Source: CAVXGU01 sp963761615
GTDB taxonomy: Bacteria; Acidobacteriota; Vicinamibacteria; Vicinamibacterales; CAVVIG01
Assembly (NCBI GenBank): GCA_963761615.1
Contig: CAVXGU010000004.1
Coordinates: 62,001 to 126,000 of the forward strand
DNA: 64,000 nucleotides
Reading direction: 5' to 3'
Shown here in pieces: positions 15,548-24,805 of this stretch. How positions within the stretch are numbered: the stretch's first letter is position 1; each line of letters starts with the position of its first letter. The notes under the pieces were generated by a model that worked only from the letters and a program-made list of their open reading frames with translations, made no database searches and was not told the origin of the DNA. Both the position numbers and the translations under genes were made by a program.

Positions 15548-17532
15548 ACGCCCAGGTCCCCGACGCGCCGGGCGGACGGGCGTCGAAGCGGCTGGTCTAC
15601 GCGTGGGTGCTGGGCGCGATGGCGGTCGAGACCGTCCTGATGGCGCCCGGGTGGCCCTCGCTTCGCTGGTGGACCGGCGGTGCGTTCATCGCCGCCGTCG
15701 TGCTGGCGCTCGCGACCCGCCGTGCGGTCAGCGCGGTGCTCGTGTTCGCCTACCTCTTCCCGGTCGTCCTGTACGGGCTGAGCGGCCAGACGCAGGTGCA
15801 GTTCGACGTCCTGTGGATGGCGGCGCTCGTCGGGGCGCTCCTGCCGGACGCCGCCCGGACGGGCTGGCGCTTCCCGCGACCGTGGCGGACGCCGCTCGTC
15901 TACTGGACGTTCGCCGTCGTGATCAGCGCGTCGGTCGTCGCGGTCCGCGAGATCGACTTCACGTGGGCGCTCGTCCACGTTCACACGATCTCGAACTCGT
16001 CGATCGGCGGCTGGCCGACGTTCATGATCGCGTGGGTCGTCCACGTCGCGCTCGTCCTGCTCGTCGGGCTCCTGTGGTTCGACTGGCTGAACGGGCAGGG
16101 CGTCGGCGAGTTCCGCAGGCTCGTCATCGTCCCGCTCCTGGTCAGCCTCGGTGTCGTCGTCGCCATCTCGATCTACCAGGCGTTCGGGCACATCGGCTTC
16201 TTGAATCCGACGGTCTATCAACGCATGGGCCGCACGACGGGCGGCGCCCTGGATGCGAACGTGTCGGGCATGATCGCGGCGCTGTGGATCGGCGGGCTCG
16301 CGGCGTTCGCGTGGCGCCTGCGGGGCTGGCGGCGGGAAGTGGTGGCGAGCGTGGGACTGGCCGCCGCGTGGGCCGCGATCTGGACGTCGGGATCGCGGAC
16401 GGCGCTCGGCGCCGGGATCCTGATCAGCGCCGCGTGTGCGGTCGCGGTGTGGGCGGCGTGGCGCCGGCGGGGCGTCGCCGTCCGCGGGACGTTCGTGGCC
16501 GCGGGGGCCATCGCGGCCGTCCTCGTGGTGGCGGTCGCGAGCCAGACGTCCGTGGTTCGTGGACCGATTCACCGCATCTTCAGCGGCGGGCTCTCGCGGC
16601 CGTCCTCGCGCTCGCTGGGCGGGTTCGTCGCCGAGCTCTGGAATCGCGAGGGCTACGGCACGGTCGCGACGCAGATGATTGGCGACTATCCGCTGTTCGG
16701 TGTCGGCGTCGGGTCGTTCCACATCATGCTGCCCGACTACGGGCGGCACCTGCAGCCGGGCGTCACCAGGCCCGACAACGCGCAGAACTGGTTCCGGCAC
16801 CAGCTCGCGGAGTTCGGCGTCGTGGGCAGCCTCGGCTGGATCGCCTGGGTGGTCGGCTTCGCCGGATTCATCGTCTCGCGGCGGCGCTCGGCGCCGCCGG
16901 AAGCCTGGGCGGTGTGCGGCGTGCTGGTGGCGTTCGCGACGGTGTCGATGGTCGGGATGCCGGGGCAGGATCTCGCCGTCGGGCTGACGTTCTGGACGAT
17001 GGCGTTCTGGTTCATCGCGCTGGCCGGCCCGCCCCAGGGCGCGGGGCTCCCGGGGCGCCGATGGACGGCCGTCGCCGCGATCGCGCTCCTGGTCTTCGCC
17101 CTGGGCACGGCACGGCTGGCCGCCGGCGCCCTGCGGGTCCCGGCCCGCGCGCAGCGAACGTGGTGGCCCTACAGCTACGGGTTCTACTCCACGGAGTTCG
17201 ATGCGGATGGCAACGCCTTCCGGTGGACGGGGCCGCACGCCGTGGCCGTCGTCCGCGCGCCGACCCGGCACATCGAGCTGATGATCTCGGTGAATCACCC
17301 GGACCTGGCGGCCCATCCGGTGCACGCCAGGGTCTGGTGCGACGGCGCCCTGGTGATCGACACGGCCCTGTCGGACAGCCGCGTGGCGGCGAAGCGCGTG
17401 GACATCCCGGACGACGCGCGAGCCGTCATGATCGAGACGCGTGTGGATCACGCCGAGCGCCCGTCCGACCACGGGGGCCGCGACACGCGCGATCTCGGGT
17501 TGATGGTGGCGTGGCGCTTCTACTACCGCTGA
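15544..17532 (+). CDS. O-antigen ligase/polymerase family membrane protein
   Basis: This 662-residue protein starts at GTG 15544, overlapping the previous stop. About ten to twelve hydrophobic segments occupy residues 15-510. A Wzy_C-type periplasmic loop contains GYGTVATQMIGDYPLFGVGVGSF and the NWFRHQLAEFGVVG block typical of WaaL/Wzy enzymes. After the last helix an extra roughly 150-residue soluble tail follows, which is unusual for the family. It probably polymerises lipid-linked repeat units or ligates the finished chain; the two roles cannot be told apart by sequence. It ends 4 bp from the convergent asnB gene. Confidence 0.8.
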   Translation: MNAQVPDAPGGRASKRLVYAWVLGAMAVETVLMAPGWPSLRWWTGGAFIAAVVLALATRRAVSAVLVFAYLFPVVLYGLSGQTQVQFDVLWMAALVGALLPDAARTGWRFPRPWRTPLVYWTFAVVISASVVAVREIDFTWALVHVHTISNSSIGGWPTFMIAWVVHVALVLLVGLLWFDWLNGQGVGEFRRLVIVPLLVSLGVVVAISIYQAFGHIGFLNPTVYQRMGRTTGGALDANVSGMIAALWIGGLAAFAWRLRGWRREVVASVGLAAAWAAIWTSGSRTALGAGILISAACAVAVWAAWRRRGVAVRGTFVAAGAIAAVLVVAVASQTSVVRGPIHRIFSGGLSRPSSRSLGGFVAELWNREGYGTVATQMIGDYPLFGVGVGSFHIMLPDYGRHLQPGVTRPDNAQNWFRHQLAEFGVVGSLGWIAWVVGFAGFIVSRRRSAPPEAWAVCGVLVAFATVSMVGMPGQDLAVGLTFWTMAFWFIALAGPPQGAGLPGRRWTAVAAIALLVFALGTARLAAGALRVPARAQRTWWPYSYGFYSTEFDADGNAFRWTGPHAVAVVRAPTRHIELMISVNHPDLAAHPVHARVWCDGALVIDTALSDSRVAAKRVDIPDDARAVMIETRVDHAERPSDHGGRDTRDLGLMVAWRFYYR

Positions 17533-17536
17533 TCCG

Positions 17537-19469
17537 TCACGCGGGCGCCTCCGCCGCCCTGGCGGCGGCGGGAGGGCCGGCCGGCCGCTCGTCGATGAAC
17601 ATGCGGTGCCAGAGCTCGAAGATCAGCAGGTTCCAGAGCTGGTGGTGCCAGTGGCGCGTGCCGGCCTCGTGCTCGCGGAGCATCGCCTCGATCACCCCCA
17701 TCTCGAAGTAGCCGCGGTCGCGCAGACGCCTCCCGAGCAGCACGTCGTGCGCCAGTTCGCGCAGCTCGCCGCGGAACCAGTGATCGAGCGGAACGCCGAA
17801 CCCTTGCTTGGGCCGGTCGACGATCTCGGGAGGGAGCAGGTCGCGCGCCACGCGCTTGAGCAGGTACTTCGTCTCCAGGCCGCGGAGCTTCAGGTTCGAC
17901 GGCAGCGCGGCCGCGTACTCCATGACGCGATGGTCCAGGAACGGCGAGCGGCCTTCGAGGCCGTGCGCCATGGTGGCGATGTCCACTTTCACGAGCAGGT
18001 CGTCGGGCAGGTAGCTGTTCACGTCGACGCTGAGCGTGGCGTCGAGGGGATCCGTCGTGCCCGCCTGCGCGTAGAGCTGCGCGATGCGGTCGGCCGAATC
18101 GGCGGCGCCTGCCTGCCGCCGGAACGCCGGCGAGCACAGGCGCTGCTTCTGCTCGTCGTCGAAGTGGAACAGCCACTGGGCGTAGCGGCGCTCTGGCCCG
18201 ACGGCGAGGCCGCGCAGGAAGCGCTGCGCGCGGGCCAGCCGCGATCCGGATGACGCCGGGTGGAAGTGGTCGGCGAGACGGCTCATGCGCCGGCGAAGGC
18301 TTCGCGGCACCCGATTGAAGCGGCGTCCGAGCACGCTCCCGAGGTAGCGCTGGTACCCCGCGAAGTCCTCGTCGCCGGCGTCCCCGTTGAGGGCGACGGT
18401 GACGTGGCGACGCGTCACGTCCGCCAGGTAGAAGGACGGAATCGCGGACGAGTCGGCGTACGGCTCGTTGTAGTGCCAGACGAGCGACGGCAGGATCGCG
18501 ACGGCATCGGGGCGGACGACGGTCTCGTGATGGTCGGTGCCCAGATGCTGCGCCGCGAGGCGGGCGAACGGCAGCTCGTCGTACTCGCGCTCGTCGAAGC
18601 CGATGGAGAAGGTGCGGATCCGGCCGGCGCCGACGCGCGCCATGAGCGCGACGACCAGGCTCGAGTCCAGGCCGCCGCTGAGAAAGGCCCCGAGCGGCAC
18701 GTCGCTCACGAGTCGAAGCCGCGTGGCCTCCTCGAGGAGGTCGAGGAGGCCCGCCCGCGCGTCCGCTTCCGACCGCTGGGCCTTGGGGGAGTACGCGAGC
18801 GCCCAGTAGCGCTCGATCGCGACGCGGCCGTCCTCGACGAGCAGGTAGTGTGCGGGCGGCAGTCGCCGCACGCCGCGGAACGCGGACGCGGGCGACGGTG
18901 ACGTACTGGAAGCTGAGGTAGTCGTAGAGCGCGCCGGGATCGGCCTCCGCGACGAAGGACGGCTCGGCCAGGAACGCCTTGGGTTCCGAGGCGAACGACA
19001 GGCCGTCGTGATCCTCACGGAAATAGAAGGGCTTCTGACCGGCGCGATCGCGGGCCGCGAACAGCCGCTGCTTCGAGGCGTCCCACACGGCGAAGGCGAA
19101 CATGCCGCGCAGGCGCGAGAGGCAGTCCACGCCGAACTCGCGATAGGCGTGGAGGATGGCTTCGGTGTCGGTGCGCGACTCGAACCGGCAGCCCCGCTGT
19201 TCGAGCTCCCGCCTCAGCTCCCGAAAGTTGTAGATCTCCCCGTTGAAGACGATGGTCAGGGCGCCGTCGGCGGTGTGCATCGGCTGGCGGCCGGCAGGCG
19301 ACAGGTCGATCACGGCGAGCCGGCGGTGTCCGAAGCCGATCGCGTCGCGGGCCCAGACGCCGCTCCCGTCGGGGCCTCGATGGCGCAGCAGGTCGCACAT
19401 GCCCCCGAGCACGACGGGGTCGACGGGGGCGCCGCTGCGGAAGTTGAGGCGTCCGGCCACTCCGCACAT
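17537..19469 (-). CDS. asnB: Asparagine synthetase B (glutamine-hydrolysing), frameshifted
   Basis: ATG 19469 gives Met-Cys, so Cys2 is the class II glutaminase nucleophile. The glutaminase half has RHRGPDG, HRRLAVID, FNGEIYNF and SRTDTEA. The frame is lost near 18899 and resumes in another frame with FRGVRRLPPAHYLL. The synthetase half has the PP-loop SGGLDSS and a complete C-terminus. Removing one base around 18898-18901 restores a continuous roughly 640-residue protein reading YVPSPASAF across the joint. AsnB-like enzymes in polysaccharide loci amidate sugar acids or make asparagine. If the extra base is real, the gene is broken. It is transcribed opposite to the upstream operon and divergent from the winged-helix regulator gene. 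Confidence 0.88.
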
Positions 19470-19516
19470 CAGAGGCCGCCCCATTGACTTCGGTTGAGCT
19501 TCCCCATAGCGTTAAT

Positions 19517-19531
19517 GTTCAATTCGTGAAC
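19517..19531. promoter_or_regulatory. Candidate operator between asnB and the regulator gene
   Basis: GTTCAATTCGTGAAC has perfect 5-bp arms around a 5-bp centre. It is in the most AT-rich part of the 164-bp divergent gap. It could be the binding site of the winged-helix regulator encoded next door. Judged by eye only; no second copy was found near the other operons. Confidence 0.3.
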
Positions 19532-19633
19532 GTGGAGCTGCCCCCTCTCCGGGGCCCCCTCCCGCCTCGCCTTTCAGCCGCCGCCTGCTGTGACTGACAG
19601 GGCGGTAGCCTACCCGCAGGCACCTCGCCGGCC

Positions 19634-20254
19634 ATGACGTCGGATTCGCACCGCGACCTCCAGGTCCTCGAGGCTGTTGCCCGGGATCAACGGATCACGC
19701 AGCGACGGCTCGCCAAGGATCTCGGCATCGCCCTTGGTCTGTCGAACCTCTATCTGCGCCGGCTCGCGAAGAAAGGCTACATCAAGTGCGTCGGGGCGGG
19801 CCCGAACCGGCTGCAGTACCTGCTGACGCCGACCGGCGTCGCCGAGAAGATGCGCCTGACGTACGAGTTCATGGAGTACTCGCTGTCGCTCTACCGTCAG
19901 GTCCGCGAGCACCTGCGGGAGCGCCTGCAGCCGCTCGTCCACCTGGGCCCCCTGCGCATCGGCATCTGCGGGACAGGCGAGGCGGCCGAGCTGGCCTATC
20001 TGTCCCTCAAGGAATTCGACGTCGAGCCGGCCGCCATCTTCGACGACGGGCAGGTCGGACGCTTCCTCGGTCTGCCGGTCTCCACGGTGTCTGCCCGCGC
20101 GTGCGCGGATTGCGAGATCATCATCGCGGCCTCGCTGGATCGCCAGGACGAGATGGTCGCCCACCTGGTCGAACATGGTGTGCCGCTCGAGCGAATCGTC
20201 ACGCTTCGGGCATCGGCGCTCCGCGCGGACGACCGCCCGGAGGCAGGCGCATGA
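19634..20254 (+). CDS. Winged-helix regulator fused to a Rossmann-fold sugar-nucleotide-type domain
   Basis: This protein has 206 residues. Residues 6 to about 75 form a winged helix (RDLQVLEAVARDQRITQRRLA, then a recognition helix and RRLAKKGYIK), like the EPS-associated MarR-type regulators of polysaccharide loci. After a helical linker, residues from about 108 read RIGICGTGEAAELAYLSL...VEPAAIFDDG...GLPV. This is the glycine-rich start of the N-terminal Rossmann domain of FlaA1/CapD and PglD-type proteins, without any catalytic domain. I infer a sensor that reports sugar-nucleotide or dinucleotide levels to the locus. It is divergent from asnB and convergent, 5 bp apart, with the GT4 fusion gene. 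Confidence 0.75.
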   Translation: MTSDSHRDLQVLEAVARDQRITQRRLAKDLGIALGLSNLYLRRLAKKGYIKCVGAGPNRLQYLLTPTGVAEKMRLTYEFMEYSLSLYRQVREHLRERLQPLVHLGPLRIGICGTGEAAELAYLSLKEFDVEPAAIFDDGQVGRFLGLPVSTVSARACADCEIIIAASLDRQDEMVAHLVEHGVPLERIVTLRASALRADDRPEAGA

Positions 20255-20259
20255 CCCTC

Positions 20260-22719
20260 TCACGCGAGGCGCGCGGCCCGGCGGCGCTTCTCGGCCAGGG
20301 CCTGCCGGTAGAAGCGGCCGAGGTCGGCGGCGAGACGCGTGGCGTCGAACCGGTTCGCGATCTCGGACCGCGCGGCCGCGCCGAGCCTGGCCCGGAGCGC
20401 CGGCTCGCGGGCGAGCCGTTCCATGGCGTCGGCGAGCGCGTCCGGATTCCCCGGCGGGACCACGAGGCCGGTGCGCTCGTGCTCGACGACATCCGTCACG
20501 CCGCCCACCGCCGTGGAGACGACGGCACGTCCCGCGGCCATCGTCTCGATGAGCGCCACCGGCGTTCCCTCGTTGATCGAGCTGAGGACGCCGACGTCGG
20601 TCGCGCCGTAGACCGCGCTGAGGTCGCGGCGCCAGCCGGTGAAGTGGATGCGATCGCCCAGCCCGAGATCGCTGGCGAGCCGTTCGAGGCCCGGACGCAG
20701 CTCTCCGTCGCCCACGAGCACGAGCCGCACGCGCCCGCTCCGGCCCGCCACGATTGCGAACGCGCGCACGAGCGTCGGCAGATCCTTGATCGGCACGAAC
20801 CGTCCCACGTAGCTGAACACGACGTCGTCGCAGGCGATGCCCAGCTCGTCGCGGAGCGTGGGATCGGATCCGAGCGCCACCAGTTCCTCGAGCTCCACGC
20901 CGAGCTCGATCACGCGCGTCTTTCGCTCGGGGGCGATGCGGTACCGGCGGCAGATGTCGTCCTTCTGGCTCGCGGAGATCGTCAGCACCTGGTCGGTGAT
21001 TGCCGCGAGCGCGCGTTCGACGCCGCGGACCGCCCGGGAACCGGCCGGGCCGAAGTATCCGCTGAAGACGTGGCCGTGAAACGTGTGCACGACGAGGCAC
21101 CGCCGGTCGCGGGGCTGCGTCAGGTTGTAGGTGAACGCGGCGAGACGGCCCAGGGCGCCGGCCTTCGCGGTGTGCGTGTGGACGATGTCCGGCCGTTCGC
21201 GAAACATCAGTCGCACGACCTTGAAGAACGCGTTGACGTCGTCCCACGGACGGATGTGCCGGCCGAGCTCGGGGATCTTGGTGGCGTGGAGACCGCGGCT
21301 GGTCACGAGATCCTCGAGGCTGCCCTCGGTCGGGTCCGGCGAGCCGTAGACGAGCGTCGTGTCGTAGCCGTACGCGCGGAGGCCGTCGCTCAGCGTGGTG
21401 ACGTGGCGGGCGGGGCCGCCCACGTTCAGTCGCGCGATCATCCGGAGGACGCGAACGGGACGATCGACGTCGGGGACGGGAGCCGTCCTGGATCGGGCGC
21501 CGCGGCCGGCGTCGCGCGCGTCGACCAGGACGTCTTCGTAGACGTCCATGAGGCGGGCGGTCTGGAACTCGCGCTCGAAGTACGTCCGTCCGCGGTCGCC
21601 CAAGCGGCGCCGCTCCTCGGACGGCAGGGCGGCGAGCGTGCGGACCGCGCCGGCGAGCGCCTCGCCGCTCCCCGGTTCGACGACGATGCCGCCGCCCGAG
21701 TCCCGCACCATCTCGGCGCAGGCGCCGCGCATGGCGGCGATGATCGGCTTGCCGTTGGCCAGGTACGCGAGCAGCTTCGTGGGAATGGCGTGATCGGCGA
21801 TGAGCGAGTCGCGGACCTGGAGCAGCACGACGTCCGCCGCCGCGAGCACGTCCGGCATCGCCGTGGCCGGGTAGCGGCCCGGGAACAGCACGTTGGGCAG
21901 CCCGCGCGACTGCACCAGCGCCTCGAGGCGCGACCGGTCGGCGCCGTCGCCGACCAGGGCGAAGAGGATGCGGGGATCGTCCCGGCAGACGGTCGCGGCA
22001 TCGATCACGGTCTCCAGTCCCTGGACCAGCCCGAGGTTGCCGGCGAACATCACCACGAAGCGGTCGTCGAGGTGGAGCTCCGAGCGGAGGTCGCGGCCGG
22101 TCGGCGCGGCGGTGACGGCGCTGTCCGGGATGTGCGGGGCGACGCGCACCTTGGCGGGGTCGACGCCTCGTCGCTCGAGCTCGGCGGCGGCCTGGCGGCT
22201 GACGACCAGGATGCGCGTCGGGCGCGCGTAGACCCAGTCCGCCAGCCGGTAGAGGAAGCGGACGAGCGGGCCCGGGCGGAGCAGGCCCGAGGCGACGCCG
22301 CTCTCGGGCCACAGGTCCTGCACGTCGTAGACGTAGGGGATCCGCTTCAGGTGGCCGATCACCCACGCCGTCACCCCGACGGTCAGCGGCGGGTGCCAGA
22401 CGTACATGACGTCGCACGGCGGCGTGAGCCAGACGGCGAGCATCGACGAGAACATCCAGGTGACGTAGTTGAGGATGCGCAGGTAGATGCTGCGGCCGTG
22501 GTACGGGAACACGAACGTGCGCAGGATGGGCACGCCGTCCTGCACCTCGCGCCGCCAGAGCGCCAGCGGGTGACCCGGGTACAGCGTGCCGGTCGGGTAG
22601 TGCGGAAACGCCGTGACCACCTGCACGTCGTGCCCGCGCCGCTGCCACTCGCGGGCGAGCTGGCCGGCCTTCGGGATGGGTTCGGGGTCGTAGTAGATCG
22701 AGAGGATCAGGATGCGCAT
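20260..22719 (-). CDS. Double GT4 glycosyltransferase: WbuB-like domain fused to a second GT4
   Basis: One 819-residue reading frame holds two complete GT-B enzymes. Residues 1 to about 395 start MRILILSIYYDPEPIPKAGQ and contain YVYDVQDLWPES, typical of WbuB-type aminosugar transferases. Residues from about 427 restart with MIARLNVGGPARHVTTLSDG, carry HTHTAKAGALGR, and end with the SINEGTPVALIETMAAG nucleotide-sugar motif. A roughly 30-residue Arg/Pro/Asp-rich linker joins them. Two successive sugars could be added by one polypeptide. ATG 22719 is 8 bp after the wecB stop, so the order reductase - 2-epimerase - WbuB is that of L-FucNAc/L-QuiNAc operons. No frameshift explains the fusion; the frame is continuous. 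Confidence 0.85.
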   Translation of the reverse strand: MRILILSIYYDPEPIPKAGQLAREWQRRGHDVQVVTAFPHYPTGTLYPGHPLALWRREVQDGVPILRTFVFPYHGRSIYLRILNYVTWMFSSMLAVWLTPPCDVMYVWHPPLTVGVTAWVIGHLKRIPYVYDVQDLWPESGVASGLLRPGPLVRFLYRLADWVYARPTRILVVSRQAAAELERRGVDPAKVRVAPHIPDSAVTAAPTGRDLRSELHLDDRFVVMFAGNLGLVQGLETVIDAATVCRDDPRILFALVGDGADRSRLEALVQSRGLPNVLFPGRYPATAMPDVLAAADVVLLQVRDSLIADHAIPTKLLAYLANGKPIIAAMRGACAEMVRDSGGGIVVEPGSGEALAGAVRTLAALPSEERRRLGDRGRTYFEREFQTARLMDVYEDVLVDARDAGRGARSRTAPVPDVDRPVRVLRMIARLNVGGPARHVTTLSDGLRAYGYDTTLVYGSPDPTEGSLEDLVTSRGLHATKIPELGRHIRPWDDVNAFFKVVRLMFRERPDIVHTHTAKAGALGRLAAFTYNLTQPRDRRCLVVHTFHGHVFSGYFGPAGSRAVRGVERALAAITDQVLTISASQKDDICRRYRIAPERKTRVIELGVELEELVALGSDPTLRDELGIACDDVVFSYVGRFVPIKDLPTLVRAFAIVAGRSGRVRLVLVGDGELRPGLERLASDLGLGDRIHFTGWRRDLSAVYGATDVGVLSSINEGTPVALIETMAAGRAVVSTAVGGVTDVVEHERTGLVVPPGNPDALADAMERLAREPALRARLGAAARSEIANRFDATRLAADLGRFYRQALAEKRRRAARLA

Positions 22720-22727
22720 GCGGGCTG

Positions 22728-23822
22728 TCAGCCCCGGGCCGTGCCGGGCAGGCCCAGGATCACGCGTGCGACCGTGCTCGAGACGTGCGGCGCCAGGTAC
22801 TCGCGCGGGGGCGTCCAGGACGTCGGCAGCTGCAGGGCCAGCGCGGCGGCGCGCGCGATCCGGTCCGGCTCGGTTCCCGCCAGGATGTTGCTGCCGACCT
22901 CCACGGTCTCGGGACGTTCCGTCGTGTCGCGCACGGTGAGGTTCGGGACTCCGAGGATGCAGCACTCCTCCTGGACCGTGCCGCTGTCGGTGACGACCAG
23001 GCGGGCCGATTGCTCCAGCGCCACGAAGTCGAAGAAGCCGAACGGCGGACAGGCGCGCAGGCGCGTGGCGTCGAGCGCGATGCCGAACTCGGCCAGGCGG
23101 CCGGCGGTTCGCGGATGGACGCTGACGATCACTGGCGCGTCGAGCGCGGCGGCGATGCGATGAAGACCCTCCACGATGCCGCGGAGCCGGTCCGGCACGT
23201 CGACGTTCTCGGCCCGGTGGAGCGTCGCGAGGGCGTAGGCGCGCGGCGCGAGCGCGAGCCTCGCCAGGACGTCGCTCGCCTCGATGCGGGCGCGGTGCCG
23301 CTCGAGCACCTCGAAGATCGGGTTGCCGACCACCGCGATGCGGTCGCGCGGGATGCCCTCGCGCACCAGGTTGTCCTTGCTCCGTTCCGTGTAGGGCAGG
23401 AGGACGCGGCTGCAGTGATCGATCAGGCGCCGGTTGATCTCCTCGGGCACCCGCTCGTCGTAGCACCGGTTGCCGGCTTCGAGGTGGTACACGGGGACGC
23501 CGCGCCTGGCTGCGGCGATCGCCGACAGGGCGCTGTTCGTGTCGCCCAGGACGACCAGCGCGTCGGGACGGTCGCGTGCCAGCAGGCGGTCGACGCCCGT
23601 CAGGATCGCCGCCGTCTGCGTGGCGAAGTCGGGCTCGGCGACGTTCAGGTGCTCGTCGGGCGGACGGACGCCGAGCTCCCGGAAGAACACCCCGCTCAGG
23701 GCGTCGTCGAAGTTCTGGCCCGTGAACACCAGCGCGTGCGTGGCATGGCGGTCGAGCACCCGGACGATCTCGCTCAGGCGGATGATCTCGGGCCGCGTTC
23801 CGAGGACGGTCATCAGGCGCAT
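22728..23822 (-). CDS. wecB: UDP-N-acetylglucosamine 2-epimerase (non-hydrolysing) family
   Basis: This 364-residue GT-B-fold epimerase begins MRLMTVLGTRPEIIRLSE. It has VLGDTNSAL, HLEAGNR, the PEEINRRLIDHCS block, TLHRAENVD and DSGTVQEECCILG, all WecB/FnlC hallmarks. WecB itself makes UDP-ManNAc from UDP-GlcNAc. Here the gene sits directly after an RmlD-type reductase (start and stop overlap) and before a WbuB-like transferase. I therefore infer action on a 6-deoxy-L-hexosamine, as with FnlC or WbvD. The family is certain; the substrate is inferred from context. Confidence 0.88.
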   Translation of the reverse strand: MRLMTVLGTRPEIIRLSEIVRVLDRHATHALVFTGQNFDDALSGVFFRELGVRPPDEHLNVAEPDFATQTAAILTGVDRLLARDRPDALVVLGDTNSALSAIAAARRGVPVYHLEAGNRCYDERVPEEINRRLIDHCSRVLLPYTERSKDNLVREGIPRDRIAVVGNPIFEVLERHRARIEASDVLARLALAPRAYALATLHRAENVDVPDRLRGIVEGLHRIAAALDAPVIVSVHPRTAGRLAEFGIALDATRLRACPPFGFFDFVALEQSARLVVTDSGTVQEECCILGVPNLTVRDTTERPETVEVGSNILAGTEPDRIARAAALALQLPTSWTPPREYLAPHVSSTVARVILGLPGTARG

Positions 23823-24706
23823 CAGCCGGCTTCCTCGTCCTCTTCGTCACGTGCCATCCGGTCCACGAGAACCGGCCACGGGTCCGCCAGCCATCCGGTG
23901 GCCTCACGGAACTTCCGGCAGTCCAGGCTGCGATCGCTGACCGGATGCTGAACCGCCTCGATCCGCACGCCCAGCCGGTAGCGCTCGTTGACGAGGCGCA
24001 GCAGCGCGTCCTTGGAGATCGGCTCCGCACCGGCGTGGTAGAGGCCCCGCAGATCGGGGAAGTCGTCGACGATCGTCTCGAGGAGGCGGGCCACCTCGAC
24101 GGTCGGGAGGCCCGGGAAGATGACGCGGGCGTAGCCCCGGGCGCCGGCGCCGGCGCGCGAGCGGAACCACTCGAGCAGCCCGAACCGCGAATCGATCTCC
24201 GGACCGATGATCGACGTGCGCAGCGTGAGGGCGCCCTCGTCGACCGGCTCGCCGAGGGCTTTGCTGCGCCCGTACAGGTCCTGGGCGTCGGTGACGTCGG
24301 TTTCCGCGTAGTTGCCGCGTGCGCCGCTGAACACGCAGTCCGACGAGATGTGGATCAGCCGCACGCCGGCGGCCCGGCAGGCTGCGGCCAGGCGCCGCGG
24401 CAGCAGGGCGTTGGCTTCGATCATCGCGACGGGATCGCACGACGCGGGACGCTGCTTGATCAGCCCCGCGGCGTTGATCACGACGTCTGGCGCGTGCGTC
24501 TCGATGACGGCGGCGATGCGGTCGGGCGTGAGGACGGATTCGACGGCGATCTCGGCCCCGCAGAGCGCGCGCGCCAGGCGGGCGGCGGCCGGAGGGCGGC
24601 GCACGACGGCGGTCACGTGCTTCGACCGGCGGAAGTGGCGCACGAGGCGATGTCCCAGCATGCCGGAGGCCCCGACGATCGTGATGCGCTCGGCCCTGGG
24701 TGTCAT
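23822..24706 (-). CDS. RmlD-type 4-ketosugar nucleotide reductase (WbvR/FnlB-like role)
   Basis: This 294-residue extended SDR has VGASGMLGHRL at residues 11-21, VINAAGLIKQR, the SSDCVFSG strand and the catalytic YGRSK. It belongs to the RmlD group but is distinct from the copy at 14693. Together with the downstream 2-epimerase and a PseB-type dehydratase at 25939, it fits the three-enzyme route dehydratase - RmlD-like reductase - 2-epimerase described for UDP-L-QuiNAc in Vibrio cholerae O37 (WbvB, WbvR, WbvD). It is the first gene of the leftward operon and is divergent from the GT4 gene at 24806. Confidence 0.8.
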   Translation of the reverse strand: MTPRAERITIVGASGMLGHRLVRHFRRSKHVTAVVRRPPAAARLARALCGAEIAVESVLTPDRIAAVIETHAPDVVINAAGLIKQRPASCDPVAMIEANALLPRRLAAACRAAGVRLIHISSDCVFSGARGNYAETDVTDAQDLYGRSKALGEPVDEGALTLRTSIIGPEIDSRFGLLEWFRSRAGAGARGYARVIFPGLPTVEVARLLETIVDDFPDLRGLYHAGAEPISKDALLRLVNERYRLGVRIEAVQHPVSDRSLDCRKFREATGWLADPWPVLVDRMARDEEDEEAG

Positions 24707-24805
24707 GGATGCCTGGAGGCAGCCGCTTGGACGCGACTGATCGCGACCGACGTGGAAGTCGAAGCGTCGCGCGGGACCCGGCTAGTATAGACCATCCATT
24801 CTGAC

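Noticed and set aside
20260..24030. A single 1256-residue protein over the GT4 fusion and upstream genes
   Set aside because: The part before 22719 is antisense-quality nonsense overlapping the wecB frame; the MRILILSIYYDPE start at 22719 is the true N-terminus.
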